From positions 97,614-161,613 of the forward strand of contig NC_004349.1 of the NCBI RefSeq assembly GCF_000146165.2: a DNA stretch of 64,000 nucleotides, written 5' to 3'. This document shows positions 48,122 to 57,693 of this stretch, piece after piece. Made by a program: the position numbers and the translations under genes. Numbering within the stretch: the first letter of the stretch is position 1; each line of letters opens with the position of its first letter. The notes below the pieces were generated by a model. That model made no database searches. It saw only the letters and a list, made by a program, of their open reading frames with translations, and had not been told where the DNA came from. This DNA comes from Shewanella oneidensis MR-1. GTDB taxonomy: Bacteria; Pseudomonadota; Gammaproteobacteria; Enterobacterales; Shewanellaceae.

Positions 48122-48559
48122 CTAGGCTATCGGTGGTTTAAAGGCCGAAGACAAAGAGATAGAGTGGAAATGAGGCATAGGAGTGGCCATTGCAGTATCG
48201 CTCATACTCACACTTGACCAGAGGTGTGGGCTGAATAGAGTGCCAGCGACTGAAATCGTCAAACAATGACCACAATCATTGGAACATGATGTGGTGCCAT
48301 CACAGCAATGCTGTTTCGCGCCGGGAAGCATTTTATCGTTGCAGCAATCTGTGTTGGCCATTGAATGTGAGTCAGAACTGTTCTCCGTGTCCATCTGCAT
48401 CATTGTAGCGTGGTGCATTTGGGAGGGAACCTCATGATTCATCGCACTCATATCCATAGTGTGTGGCACCATGGCGTGACCATTAGACATGACACTTTGC
48501 CCGACGAGTGCGAGTAGAGTGAATATGACTAAAAAATAACGACCGAGTGTGTGATGCAT
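48122..48559 (-). CDS. Met/His/Cys-rich exported protein of the copper cluster
   Basis: The start at 48559 (GGAAG, 6 bp upstream) opens a signal peptide (HHTLGRYFLVIFTLLALVGQ). The mature part is packed with possible copper ligands: MDMSAMNHEVPSQMHHATMM, then DCCNDKMLPGAKQHCCDG and CSNDCGHCLTIS. I do not recognise a named family. Similar small proteins next to cop/cus genes (CopL-like) are thought to bind copper; this assignment is by analogy. The gap to the next gene of the operon is 276 bp with no other gene. Confidence 0.7.
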   Translation of the reverse strand: MHHTLGRYFLVIFTLLALVGQSVMSNGHAMVPHTMDMSAMNHEVPSQMHHATMMQMDTENSSDSHSMANTDCCNDKMLPGAKQHCCDGTTSCSNDCGHCLTISVAGTLFSPHLWSSVSMSDTAMATPMPHFHSISLSSAFKPPIA

Positions 48560-48668
48560 GAGTCTTCCAAATGATGAACGGCTCGATTCTAGCATAGAGG
48601 CATTATGCTGTAATGATTTAACTCACACTTCAGCACATGCCTCAGATTAAATATTTAACTCATCTAAA

Positions 48669-49124
48669 TTAGAAAGCGGGATTGCTGACTAACATTTTCA
48701 CCATCAGTTGGCTGTGGCTTTGTAGTGGATATTCGCCCGCTTTGTCACCATTAATACTGAGTTGAATCGTTGGATATTTAATAAATTGGCGCGCTTCAGC
48801 TTCAGTCATTATTTTGGGCTGGGTGATTTGGTAGCTATCATTCGCCTTCACATCTAGCACTAAGTAAAGCGGCTCTGATTTAACCCAGTTGCCACTATCA
48901 TCGGCGCGATAATCAAATATCTCCTGATATTTTAGCTCGAGCAGTACTTTCCCTGCAGAGAGTTGGATAGGTTTAAAAGGCTTCGCTGGCACACCATTGA
49001 TACTGATAACACTGAGCGCATCAGTGCTTTTTAAGCTGGCGGCAGTGACAGTCGCGCTACTTAATAAGGCACCGATAACGAAAGTAAGGCCTAGTAAGCT
49101 TTTGTTCAATAAAGTGGTTTTCAT
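48669..49124 (-). CDS. Exported DUF2057 (YccT-like) protein
   Basis: ATG at 49124 has GGAG 10 bp upstream and starts a signal peptide (LGLTFVIGALLSSATVTA). The 151-residue product reads DALSVISINGVPAKPFKPIQ, LSAGKVLLELKYQEIFDYRA and YLVLDVKANDSYQITQPKIM. That is the DUF2057/YccT layout, a periplasmic family of unknown role. It lies between two metal-ligand-rich genes. Confidence 0.75.
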   Translation of the reverse strand: MKTTLLNKSLLGLTFVIGALLSSATVTAASLKSTDALSVISINGVPAKPFKPIQLSAGKVLLELKYQEIFDYRADDSGNWVKSEPLYLVLDVKANDSYQITQPKIMTEAEARQFIKYPTIQLSINGDKAGEYPLQSHSQLMVKMLVSNPAF

Positions 49125-49190
49125 AATAAACTCCAAAAATTCTCTGTACCTCGTTGCGGTGCGAATATGCAGCAGCGCAATCAAAGGTGT

Positions 49191-49580
49191 TTAGTCGGTT
49201 TTACGTTGAAAAAAACGAAAGACGTTACAGTGAATTGGAGGCTGTGTGATGAGTCCAAGATCGGCAGTTTTCATCGCCCAGCCTTGGATGGCAATACGCT
49301 TGCTTGCTGGGTTGGCGAAGGTCAGTTCTAGTACTGCAGGCTCAATGTAAAGTGATGATACGCAATGGGTTTGACAATGACTTGTCATGCTATCTTGGCA
49401 GTATTGCAAACAATCGGATGTGGAACAATCTGGCATGGTGCAGTTCATTTCTGCGTCCATCACCAGAATGATTTGACCGCTGCGGCCACTAGTGCTGGCT
49501 GAAGTTGGCATAGCATTCACCATCGCCGATTGGGCAATTAGCGAAAATAATACTGCTATGGTGATCCAAAATTTAGCCAT
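49191..49580 (-). CDS. Cys-rich exported protein of the copper cluster
   Basis: The 129-residue product has a signal peptide (KFWITIAVLFSLIAQSAMVN) and a Cys/Met/His stretch (AEMNCTMPDCSTSDCLQYCQ then DSMTSHCQTHC). Its layout resembles the 145-residue Met/His/Cys-rich protein in the same cluster. The tail is not Cys-rich and ends CNVFRFFQRKTD. Family not recognised; a copper-binding role is inferred from composition and position. Confidence 0.65.
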   Translation of the reverse strand: MAKFWITIAVLFSLIAQSAMVNAMPTSASTSGRSGQIILVMDAEMNCTMPDCSTSDCLQYCQDSMTSHCQTHCVSSLYIEPAVLELTFANPASKRIAIQGWAMKTADLGLITQPPIHCNVFRFFQRKTD

Positions 49581-49757
49581 GAAAACTCGGAAAATTAATT
49601 ATCTATCATTATAGTATAGCCGATAAAATTTCATACATTATCAAATTTTTTATTTTAATGATTAAAAATATTAACTATGTCACATTTCTATTTTCTAGGA
49701 ATGATTTTAAAAATTGTTAATTCTCAAGGGGCTCTACGTGGGAACCTCCGAAATTTC

Positions 49758-49820
49758 GGTTCTGTCGCAAACTGATATTTAGCGGGGCTTTGTTCGCTGA
49801 CTCGATTTAGGAAAAAAGCC
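49758..49820. repeat. Joined IS6-type and IS5-type ends (relics)
   Basis: GGTTCTGTCGCAAACTGA (49758-49775) is an IS6-type left end; 15 bp later TTCGCTGACTCGATTTAGGA (from 49793) followed by AAAAAGCC is the right end of the 10222-type IS5 element. No transposase remains between them. This marks the border between the cus and the formaldehyde regions. Confidence 0.7.
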
Positions 49821-49828
49821 TAAAATGG

Positions 49829-49861
49829 AACCTATTATCTAAACGGATAATAGGTTTTTTA
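49829..49861. terminator. Bidirectional-type terminator hairpin
   Basis: AACCTATTATC / GATAATAGGTT stem with a TAAACG loop and a T run on the plus side. It sits 17 bp beyond the SMR gene stop. Confidence 0.75.
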
Positions 49862-49878
49862 TGAGACGGGAATATGGA

Positions 49879-50205
49879 TTAGTGGCTATGCCCCTGAGAT
49901 AGGTTGATCATTATCACACCAAGAGCAACCAACAACATGCCAATCCAAGCTGTCATGTCCAGATGCTGACGATAGAAGAGTGCTGACAGAAGTGTCACTG
50001 TAACAATAGCCATTCCAGCCCAGAGCGCATGTACGACACCGACAGGCATTCCCTTCATCGCCTGGCCTAAGAAAATAAAAGCCGTCAAATGCCCCAAAAT
50101 CACCATGACAGCAGGGATTGGTCGCGTGAAGCCATCGGTCGCCTTAAGCGCCACATGAGATAAGGCTTCAGCCATGACACCCAGTAATAGAAAGATCCAA
50201 CTCAT
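49879..50205 (-). CDS. SMR-family transporter (EmrE/SugE type)
   Basis: The 108-residue product has four membrane helices. The essential membrane Glu is in the first helix (FLLLGVMAEALSHVALKATD), and the third-helix region contains GVVHALWAGMAIVTVTLLSA, which matches the conserved YAIWSG-type motif. It ends with a His-rich tail (GHSH). SMR pumps export cationic compounds by proton exchange as dimers. Its place beside the frm genes is seen in other formaldehyde/biocide regions, but it has its own terminator and may be independent. Confidence 0.88.
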   Translation of the reverse strand: MSWIFLLLGVMAEALSHVALKATDGFTRPIPAVMVILGHLTAFIFLGQAMKGMPVGVVHALWAGMAIVTVTLLSALFYRQHLDMTAWIGMLLVALGVIMINLSQGHSH

Positions 50206-50366
50206 AGTATAAGCCTTAAATTTAAAATGTTCGGCAGAATAAGTCCGCTGCTTTGAGCGAAATGATGATTTGTTGCGGCTATTATATTGATATTGACGTA
50301 GATGATAATCGAGTAAAATAACAAATGATTTTTACTCATTCGTAATAAAAATGGGTAGCCAAAAAT

Positions 50367-50399
50367 AAAAAGGTGTCGCCACAAATGACAACACCTTTT
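50367..50399 (-). terminator. Terminator after frmB
   Basis: Minus-strand stem AAAAGGTGTTGTC / GGCGACACCTTTTT with a T run, 46 bp after the frmB stop. Confidence 0.85.
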
Positions 50400-50444
50400 C
50401 AGTCAGATCTTATTAGTTAAAATAAGTTACTGGTTTAAGTTTAA

Positions 50445-51284
50445 TTACTTGCCCAGATGCTCGGCATGAAAACGCAGATGGTTTTCGATAAAGCTGGAGA
50501 TGAAATAGTAGCTATGATCATAACCTTCTCGATAATTAAGCTCTAGAGGGTAACCCTTAACCTTAGCTGCAGCTTCGAGCACTTCGGGCTTCAACTGCTC
50601 AACAAGAAAGTTATCGGCGTCACCTTGGTCTACCAGAGCCGGTACAAATTGGGCCGCCTGGCGCATCAAGACGCTGGCATCATATTCCATCCATGTCGCC
50701 GAATCTCGGCCTAAATAGGTAGTCAACGCCTTCTTGCCCCAAGGACAATTAATCGGGTTACTGATCGGGCTAAAGGCCGATACTGACTGGTATGCATCAG
50801 GGTTACGCAGCGCGACAACTAACGCACCGTGCCCGCCCATTGAGTGGCCCGCAATAGAACGTTTATCACTGACAGGGAAAATAGATTCAATCAGTTTTGG
50901 CAGTTCATCGACGACGTAATCGTACATGCGGTAATGGCGATTCCACGGTGCCTGCGTCGCATTGACATAAAAGCCCGCCCCTTTACCAAGATCGTAGCCT
51001 TCATCATCGGCGACATTCTCGCCTCTGGGGCTGGTGTCCGGTGCGACGATAGCAATACCAAGCTCTGCAGCCAGTGCTTGTGCCCCCGCTTTCTGCATAA
51101 AATTTTCATCGGTACAAGTCAAACCTGAAAGCCAGTACAGAACTGGGACCTTCTTGCCACTTGATGCTTGTGGTGGCAGATAGATAGCGAACCGCATCCC
51201 ACAATTTAACGTTTGGGAGTGATGACAATACTGTTTATGCCAACCACCAAAACTCTTACTAACACTAATATTTTCAATTGTCAC
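50445..51284 (-). CDS. frmB: S-formylglutathione hydrolase
   Basis: The GTG start at 51284 follows AAGGAG. The 279-residue esterase has the nucleophile motif [14 protein letters not shown], the oxyanion region [19 protein letters not shown], Asp in [10 protein letters not shown] and the catalytic His in [12 protein letters not shown]. It converts S-formylglutathione to formate and glutathione, the last step of glutathione-dependent formaldehyde oxidation. It is 87 bp downstream of frmA on the same strand, and a terminator follows. Confidence 0.95.
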   Translation of the reverse strand: MTIENISVSKSFGGWHKQYCHHSQTLNCGMRFAIYLPPQASSGKKVPVLYWLSGLTCTDENFMQKAGAQALAAELGIAIVAPDTSPRGENVADDEGYDLGKGAGFYVNATQAPWNRHYRMYDYVVDELPKLIESIFPVSDKRSIAGHSMGGHGALVVALRNPDAYQSVSAFSPISNPINCPWGKKALTTYLGRDSATWMEYDASVLMRQAAQFVPALVDQGDADNFLVEQLKPEVLEAAAKVKGYPLELNYREGYDHSYYFISSFIENHLRFHAEHLGK

Positions 51285-51371
51285 GCTTGGGTCTCCTTAA
51301 TCGCTCCGACTTAGCCTGTGGTAACACTGATTAAGCCGAAGCTGCAGGATGAATTATCTTATCGATGAGTA

Positions 51372-52511
<1,140 letters not shown>

Positions 52512-52726
52512 CTAAATTGATAATATTTGAATAGCGGTCTTACCGAATAAGCGCCATGGTTAATATACAACTATTATAGCTAGCGCTCCGAGATTAATAA
52601 TCCCTCCGTTATGAAAATTACTTTTACTAGAGGGTAACAATTGATTGTTGCCTCCTTTGCAATAAGTAATGGCATGGCAGACCTAAGCATCTAGTTTTAG
52701 AAAACAAATAAGCCAAACATTAACTA

Positions 52727-53605
52727 GGGTCTGTTGATCTTTGCTGTACAAATGTTCTTCAGCAATACATCGGCAACCACATTAACATAAACGCCAGTGA
52801 CACCATACTGGCGTAATTTCTTGCTAGCTTGTCATATCTTGTTGATATTGCTCGATAGTGTTTTATTCTTCCAAAAGCATTCTCCACTAAATGTCGATAC
52901 CGATATAAGCACCAATCGACTCTTTCTTGAGGTGTATTCTTATAGCGGCGCCTTGGAATAACAGATTTCCCGCCTTTATTGGCGATAAGTTCACGAAAAG
53001 CATCGCTGTCATAACCTTTATCTGCAATGACGGTATCAACCTGCTTCAGGTGCTCAATTAAGCTGGGGGCGTGTGTAATATCGTGTTTTTGGCCTTCTGA
53101 TAATTCGAAATAAATCGGTAATCCTCCGCTGTCGACGGCTAAGTGAATTTTGGTTGAATTACCGCCTCGACTTTTACCAATACTCTCATTACTTAGCGTC
53201 GCTGCACCTGCACTGTGCTGGTGAGCTCGCACTATCGAGCCATCAATAAAGACCCATTCTATATCAGCAAGGTTGGCTAAGGCCTTGAATAAATGTGCTA
53301 GAACGCCTTTCTTAGACCATAAATGAAACCGTCTAAAGACCGTGCTCCAATGACCGAACTCTTTAGGTAAATCTCGCCAAGGGATACCTGTTCTAAGGCG
53401 GTAAAGAATACCTTCGAATGTTTGTCTATGTTCAGGTTTGTCATAAACACGGCCTGTGCTTTTCATTAAATGAAATAGCTTTTCCCAGCGTGCATCGGTT
53501 AGCATAAGTCTTGGCATGGCTTGAGGTTATGGTTACTTTTGGCGAAGCAAATTATAACGTCTTGGCATGCTGTCTAAAAATCACTCTCGAAAGATCAACA
53601 GACCC
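52727..53605 (-). mobile_element. IS5-family (IS427-like) element, complete
   Basis: 879 bp, ends GGGTCTGTTGATCTTT and its complement, flanked by TA (inside CTAG). It separates frmA from gfa and cuts the last codons of a DksA/TraR-type gene. The truncated copy at 7177 has the same end. Confidence 0.92.
52759..53517 (-). CDS. IS5-family transposase
   Basis: 252 residues in a single frame: DUF4096-type N-terminus (LTDARWEKLFHLMKSTGRVY), D in WVFIDGSIVRAHQHSAGAA, D in TVIADKGYDSDAFRELIA, and E in YRHLVENAFGRIKHYRAIST. The RGG basic stretch (KSRGGNSTKIHLAVD) is typical for this group. It looks intact. Confidence 0.92.
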   Translation of the reverse strand: MPRLMLTDARWEKLFHLMKSTGRVYDKPEHRQTFEGILYRLRTGIPWRDLPKEFGHWSTVFRRFHLWSKKGVLAHLFKALANLADIEWVFIDGSIVRAHQHSAGAATLSNESIGKSRGGNSTKIHLAVDSGGLPIYFELSEGQKHDITHAPSLIEHLKQVDTVIADKGYDSDAFRELIANKGGKSVIPRRRYKNTPQERVDWCLYRYRHLVENAFGRIKHYRAISTRYDKLARNYASMVSLAFMLMWLPMYC

Positions 53606-53819
53606 TAGTACTGGCACGGCGATGAACCTTGCTTACCTCTTTTTGTCTTTTATCCGACTTACTTTGGCAGCCAACACAGAGTCGAACGCCTGCAACTGCT
53701 TTTCTTCGAGCCTCAGGAATTGGACATTTACATTCCTCACAAGAAAGTAGACTTTGACCGACTGGTAATTGACTCCTAGCTTTGGCTACGCCATTCTTAA
53801 CACTGTTGTCTATTTGATC
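53606..53819 (-). pseudogene. DksA/TraR-type zinc-finger protein, damaged at both ends
   Basis: The minus frame reads DQIDNSVKNGVAKARSQLPV, then LLSCEECKCPIPEARRKAVA, GVRLCVGCQSKSDKRQKEVS and KVHRRAS. The four Cys form the C4 zinc finger of the TraR/YbiI group, small plasmid- and phage-borne RNA polymerase-binding proteins. A TAA precedes DQID, so the start is lost, and the IS5 element begins at the C-terminal end. Rejoining across the IS would give a stop after three more codons. Confidence 0.75.
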
Positions 53820-53829
53820 TTACACCGTC

Positions 53830-54347
53830 ATCCAAATGCCATTATCTCGACTAACCACCAGTCATCAGGTTCTTCTACCCATTATTAACTAATCAAGCTT
53901 AGAGTCGCTTGAAGTCAATCACTCAACGGATGAATGAGATTGAATAGGTAACACCCAACGCTATAATCACAGCTGCCGACGCCCATACATATTCTGGTCA
54001 CACCTCTTTAAAATCTAAGACGATAATTTTTCTTGTGATGCTCATCTGTGCGGTCGAAATAACTATCTGCGCTAGTTAACTACAGTAGGGTTGCAACAAT
54101 ACAATATCGCCGGATAACCGGACATAACGTGCTGGAGCCATGACCTTTTAGAAATAGAAGTGCCAGTGCACTTTATAGTAGTAATTATATTCAAGGCTTT
54201 CTTTAATTCTTTCAATGCAAGTTTCGCACCTATAAATTTTATTTCGTTCCATCAATGTATATATCGATCATGGCTATCGCTGAAATCTGACATAAAAAGT
54301 GCCATAACGCTTTTTTTATTAAATCCCGTTCCTCCCAGAACGGGAAT
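53830..54347. other. Intergenic stretch with a terminator-like hairpin
   Basis: No coding frame I can support. At 54322-54347 a hairpin (AATTCCCGTTCTGG / AGGAACGGGATTT on the minus strand) with a T-rich tail is placed as the gfa terminator. Confidence 0.55.
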
Positions 54348-54370
54348 TGATTGATGAAACAGAAACGAAC

Positions 54371-54928
54371 TTAGCCGTTATTCGCTACATGAGTAGCGAT
54401 GGCATCCATCAATACAGGAGATAAGCAGTCGTAAGGTTTAAGTCCCAACTCTTTAAGGGTGTTACGTACATCCCCCATGGATTCAGGCGCTGCGCCCGAC
54501 TCTATGATCGATGACACAAACGCCGCAAACTCTGGTGCAGACCAACCTTGTTCTGAAGATAGTTCCGTATGGACAAAATCTAAACCATGGAAGGGGTGGC
54601 CCGTGTTTTCTATGCGGCCAAACATATGCGTACCGCACTCTTTGCCGGCATAACGCTGAATAGTTGCCGATTTGTCGATAATGATCAATTTATGGGGATT
54701 TTCAGTGACGCTCACCTAGTCACGTGCGACAACGGCGACTTGAGAAAACAAGGCTCCTTCTGGCTTCCAACATTTGCTACAACCGCAAACATGATTGTGG
54801 GCAGTCTGAGCACCAACGGTAACTTCAACGGGCTTACTACTGCACTTACATAATAAATAACCGCCAGAAAAGTCATCACGACCGGCAATAATACCGTTAT
54901 CGACTTGAGGGTGAATTAAAGTTTTAAT
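54371..54928 (-). pseudogene. gfa: Glutathione-dependent formaldehyde-activating enzyme, broken by TAG
   Basis: The minus frame reads [60 protein letters not shown] and VARD, then TAG (54716-54718), then [40 protein letters not shown] and onward to ANNG. Both halves match Gfa, including all the zinc Cys motifs (CKC, CGCSKC, CGTH). The TAG replaces what is usually a Lys codon. No ATG lies at the expected start: the codon is ATT after GGAGTAATCACT. Gfa promotes formaldehyde-glutathione adduct formation, a step that also occurs spontaneously. Confidence 0.85.
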
Positions 54929-54992
54929 AGTGATTACTCCATGGATATTTAGTTAAGACAGCCTCCACCTGAAGCTGTCTGTCTGGTTTGAA

Positions 54993-56144
54993 TTACATAG
55001 CTTTCTTGAAAATATTAATAATATCTTCAGTGGTTGCCTTTCTTGGATTTGTTAAGGAGCAGGCATCATTCAGGGCGTTGATTGCCATAAACTCAAGCTT
55101 GTCCTCCTTAACACCAAGGTCAGACAGTTTCTGATCTGTACCAACCGAAGCGGATAGCTTCTCGATAGCAAGGATGCCAGATTCAGCAGCATCGATTAAC
55201 GTCATGCCTACAGTATCTACACCCATTGCTTTCGCCACCTCGGCAAAACGCTCCACTTTTTCAGCCGAGTTAAAACGTGACACTACCGGTAACAAGATGG
55301 CGTTACAGAGACCGTGCACCAGGTCATAGACACCACCGAGTTGGTGAGCCATCGAGTGTACATAACCTAATGAAGCATTAGAGAATGCCATACCGGCAAG
55401 GTACTCACCGTATTGCATAGCCTCACGAGCTTCACGATCTTCACCATTGTCGACTGCCGCTTTCAGGTTTTGGGCAATAAGTTCAATAGCTTTAATTGCT
55501 GACGCATCGGTTATTGGCGTTGCTGCCGTCGACACATAAGCTTCTACCGCATGAGTCAATGCATCCATACCAGTCGCTGCCGTGAGGAACTTAGGCATTG
55601 CAACCATCAGCTCTGAGTCGTTTACTGCAATTATTGGGGTCAGGTTTTTATCTACAATCGGGTATTTAGTTTCATCTTCCTCATTGGTCACGATGGCAAA
55701 TATCGTCATCTCCGCTGCAGTGCCAGCTGTAGTATTCACCGTCACCAGAGGAAGTTGTGGCTTAGCCGACAGATGAACCCCTTTAGAGTAATCACGAATG
55801 TGACCGCCGTTGGCTGCGACCAATGCGATGCCTTTAGCACAGTCATGTGAAGAACCTCCGCCGAATGAAATAACGAAATCACATTTTTGCGCTTCGAGCA
55901 GAGCTAAACCCTGAACAATATTTTTTTCTGTTGGGTTCGGCTTAACGCCATCAAAAATTGCGAATGCGATATCGTGGGCAGATAACTCATCTGTCAGCTT
56001 ATCCACCAACTTGATATCTACTAATGCCTTATCTGTAACAATCAGTGCCTTGTTGAAGTTTCTTGCCTGCAGTTCTGTGCCTAACAATTTGATAGCATGT
56101 TGTCCCATCAGAGACATTGGAGGCATATAAAATGTAGTACTCAT
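54993..56144 (-). CDS. Iron-containing alcohol dehydrogenase (YiaY/EutG-like)
   Basis: AAGGAAAG precedes the ATG. The 383-residue protein has the family nucleotide motif ISFGGGSSHDCAKGIALVA, the metal-binding ATGMDALTHAVEAYVS, and the His ligands in GYVHSMAHQLGGVYDLVHGL CNA. Members oxidise or reduce short-chain alcohols and aldehydes with NAD. In this setting it may handle formaldehyde or methanol directly. It lies 64 bp upstream of gfa on the same strand and is divergent from the LysR gene, the likely promoter of the island being between them. Confidence 0.9.
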   Translation of the reverse strand: MSTTFYMPPMSLMGQHAIKLLGTELQARNFNKALIVTDKALVDIKLVDKLTDELSAHDIAFAIFDGVKPNPTEKNIVQGLALLEAQKCDFVISFGGGSSHDCAKGIALVAANGGHIRDYSKGVHLSAKPQLPLVTVNTTAGTAAEMTIFAIVTNEEDETKYPIVDKNLTPIIAVNDSELMVAMPKFLTAATGMDALTHAVEAYVSTAATPITDASAIKAIELIAQNLKAAVDNGEDREAREAMQYGEYLAGMAFSNASLGYVHSMAHQLGGVYDLVHGLCNAILLPVVSRFNSAEKVERFAEVAKAMGVDTVGMTLIDAAESGILAIEKLSASVGTDQKLSDLGVKEDKLEFMAINALNDACSLTNPRKATTEDIINIFKKAM

Positions 56145-56479
56145 TTGTCTTTCCTTGTATTGAATAAAAAAGGGTAAATTTGCTAATGGGTCGAGAGTTT
56201 TGAGGCGATAAGCTGGCCTGGGTTGATGTCAAAGCCTGAATATCTTTGTCTGTATTACTTGGACGACAAGGATTATATTCCACTCAAAAGTAATGATAAT
56301 CCCATTATTTTGGAAATATCTTTTCCTTCTCAGTAACAATTTTGAATGTAAAAAGCGCTATCTCTATGTGGTGTGAGAACAAAAGAAAATTCACTTTTTA
56401 TTTAAGATACAAATTGCATCCACAATATTTTTGACGATAATGAGTGTTATTGAAGGCTTATAATTACTAGGAAGCAACA

Positions 56480-57349
56480 ATGTTTAATTGGGAAGGCGTT
56501 AGCGAATTTGTAGCCGTTGCAGAGGCAGAGAGCTTTACTAAGGCTGCAAAACAGCTTGGGATATCTACCGCGCAAGTCAGCAGGCAGGTCAGCGCATTAG
56601 AAACCCGAATGGCTACTAAGCTGTTTCACCGCACCACACGTAAAGTGTCGGTGAGCGAAGTGGGCCGGATCTATTATCAACACTGCAGACAAGTGCTGGA
56701 TGGATTAGAAGAGGCCGAGCGCGCGATTACTAATTTACAGAGTACACCGAGAGGGCTGTTAAAAATTACCGCCCCAGTAACTTATGGTGAAAAAACGCTT
56801 GTGCCGCTGGTGAACGATTTTATCGCTAAATACCCAGAGCTTGAAGTAAAGATAAATCTAACGAATCAGAAGGTCGACTTAATCGATGATGGGTACGATC
56901 TCGCCATTCGACTCGGACAGCTTAAAGACTCGAGTATTATGGCCAAAAGACTAGGCTCAAGAACTCAATATGTCTGCGCCTCCCCAGATTATGTTTCAAC
57001 TTTTGGAATACCTCACTCACTGTCTGAGCTGGAACAGCATAACTGTCTGTTGGGAACATTAGATTACTGGCGATTTCAGGAAAATGGAAAGACGAGAAAT
57101 GTCAGGGTTAAGGGTAATTTGACCTGTAACAGTGGCTATGCACTCGTTGATGCCGCGATAAAAGGCATAGGCATCATTCAGCTACCTGAGTACTATGTAT
57201 TGCCTTTTTTAGAAGATGGACAGCTTGTTCCACTGTTGGAGCAAAACCGTCAACCTAAAGAGGGGATCTGGGCACTCTATCCTCACAACCGGCACTTATC
57301 ACCTAAAGTGCGCATGCTACTTGATTATCTGAGTGAAGCTCTGAGTTAA
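56480..57349 (+). CDS. LysR-family regulator of the formaldehyde island
   Basis: AGGAAG precedes the ATG. The 289-residue regulator has an N-terminal helix-turn-helix (FTKAAKQLGISTAQVSRQVS) and a periplasmic-binding-like effector domain (residues about 90-289). It is divergent from the alcohol dehydrogenase gene with a 335-bp gap, the standard place for an autogenous LysR operator. That it regulates the dehydrogenase/gfa/frm genes is inferred from position only. Confidence 0.88.
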   Translation: MFNWEGVSEFVAVAEAESFTKAAKQLGISTAQVSRQVSALETRMATKLFHRTTRKVSVSEVGRIYYQHCRQVLDGLEEAERAITNLQSTPRGLLKITAPVTYGEKTLVPLVNDFIAKYPELEVKINLTNQKVDLIDDGYDLAIRLGQLKDSSIMAKRLGSRTQYVCASPDYVSTFGIPHSLSELEQHNCLLGTLDYWRFQENGKTRNVRVKGNLTCNSGYALVDAAIKGIGIIQLPEYYVLPFLEDGQLVPLLEQNRQPKEGIWALYPHNRHLSPKVRMLLDYLSEALS

Positions 57350-57412
57350 GTTCTGAGTCCGTGGGAACTTGAGCATCGAGACTATAAAATTTTCTGTGTA
57401 AGTGGCTGTTGA

Positions 57413-57655
57413 TCATAACGACACACGGTCACTGTACATGATCATAAACTGCGTCATGGCAGGCTTCCAATCTCGTAGTGGCATTGTCCACTTTTTAGCA
57501 ATCTGGTGTAAAGCCAGATACAGTAACTTCAGCACCGCGTCATCGCTCGGAAATGACCGTCTGGTCTTGGTCACCTGACGTAGGCTGGCATTGAGTGATT
57601 CGATGGCGTTGGTGGTGTAAATCACCTTGCGGATTTCCGGGGGATAGTCGAAGAA
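57413..57655 (-). pseudogene. IS256-family transposase, C-terminal remnant
   Basis: MIYTTNAIESLNASLRQVTK, then SFPSDDAVLKLLYLALHQIA and KKWTMPLRDWKPAMTQFM belong to the mutator-type transposases, a different member from the 1293-bp copies. The frame is cut by the Tn3-type end at 57656. Confidence 0.85.
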
Positions 57656-57693
57656 GGGGTCGCCTCAGAAAACGGAAAAAATCGTACGCTAAG
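57656..57693 (+). repeat. Tn3-family left inverted repeat
   Basis: 38 bp starting GGGGTCGCCTCAGAAAACGG and ending CGTACGCTAAG; identical to the complement of 62030-62067. Confidence 0.97.
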
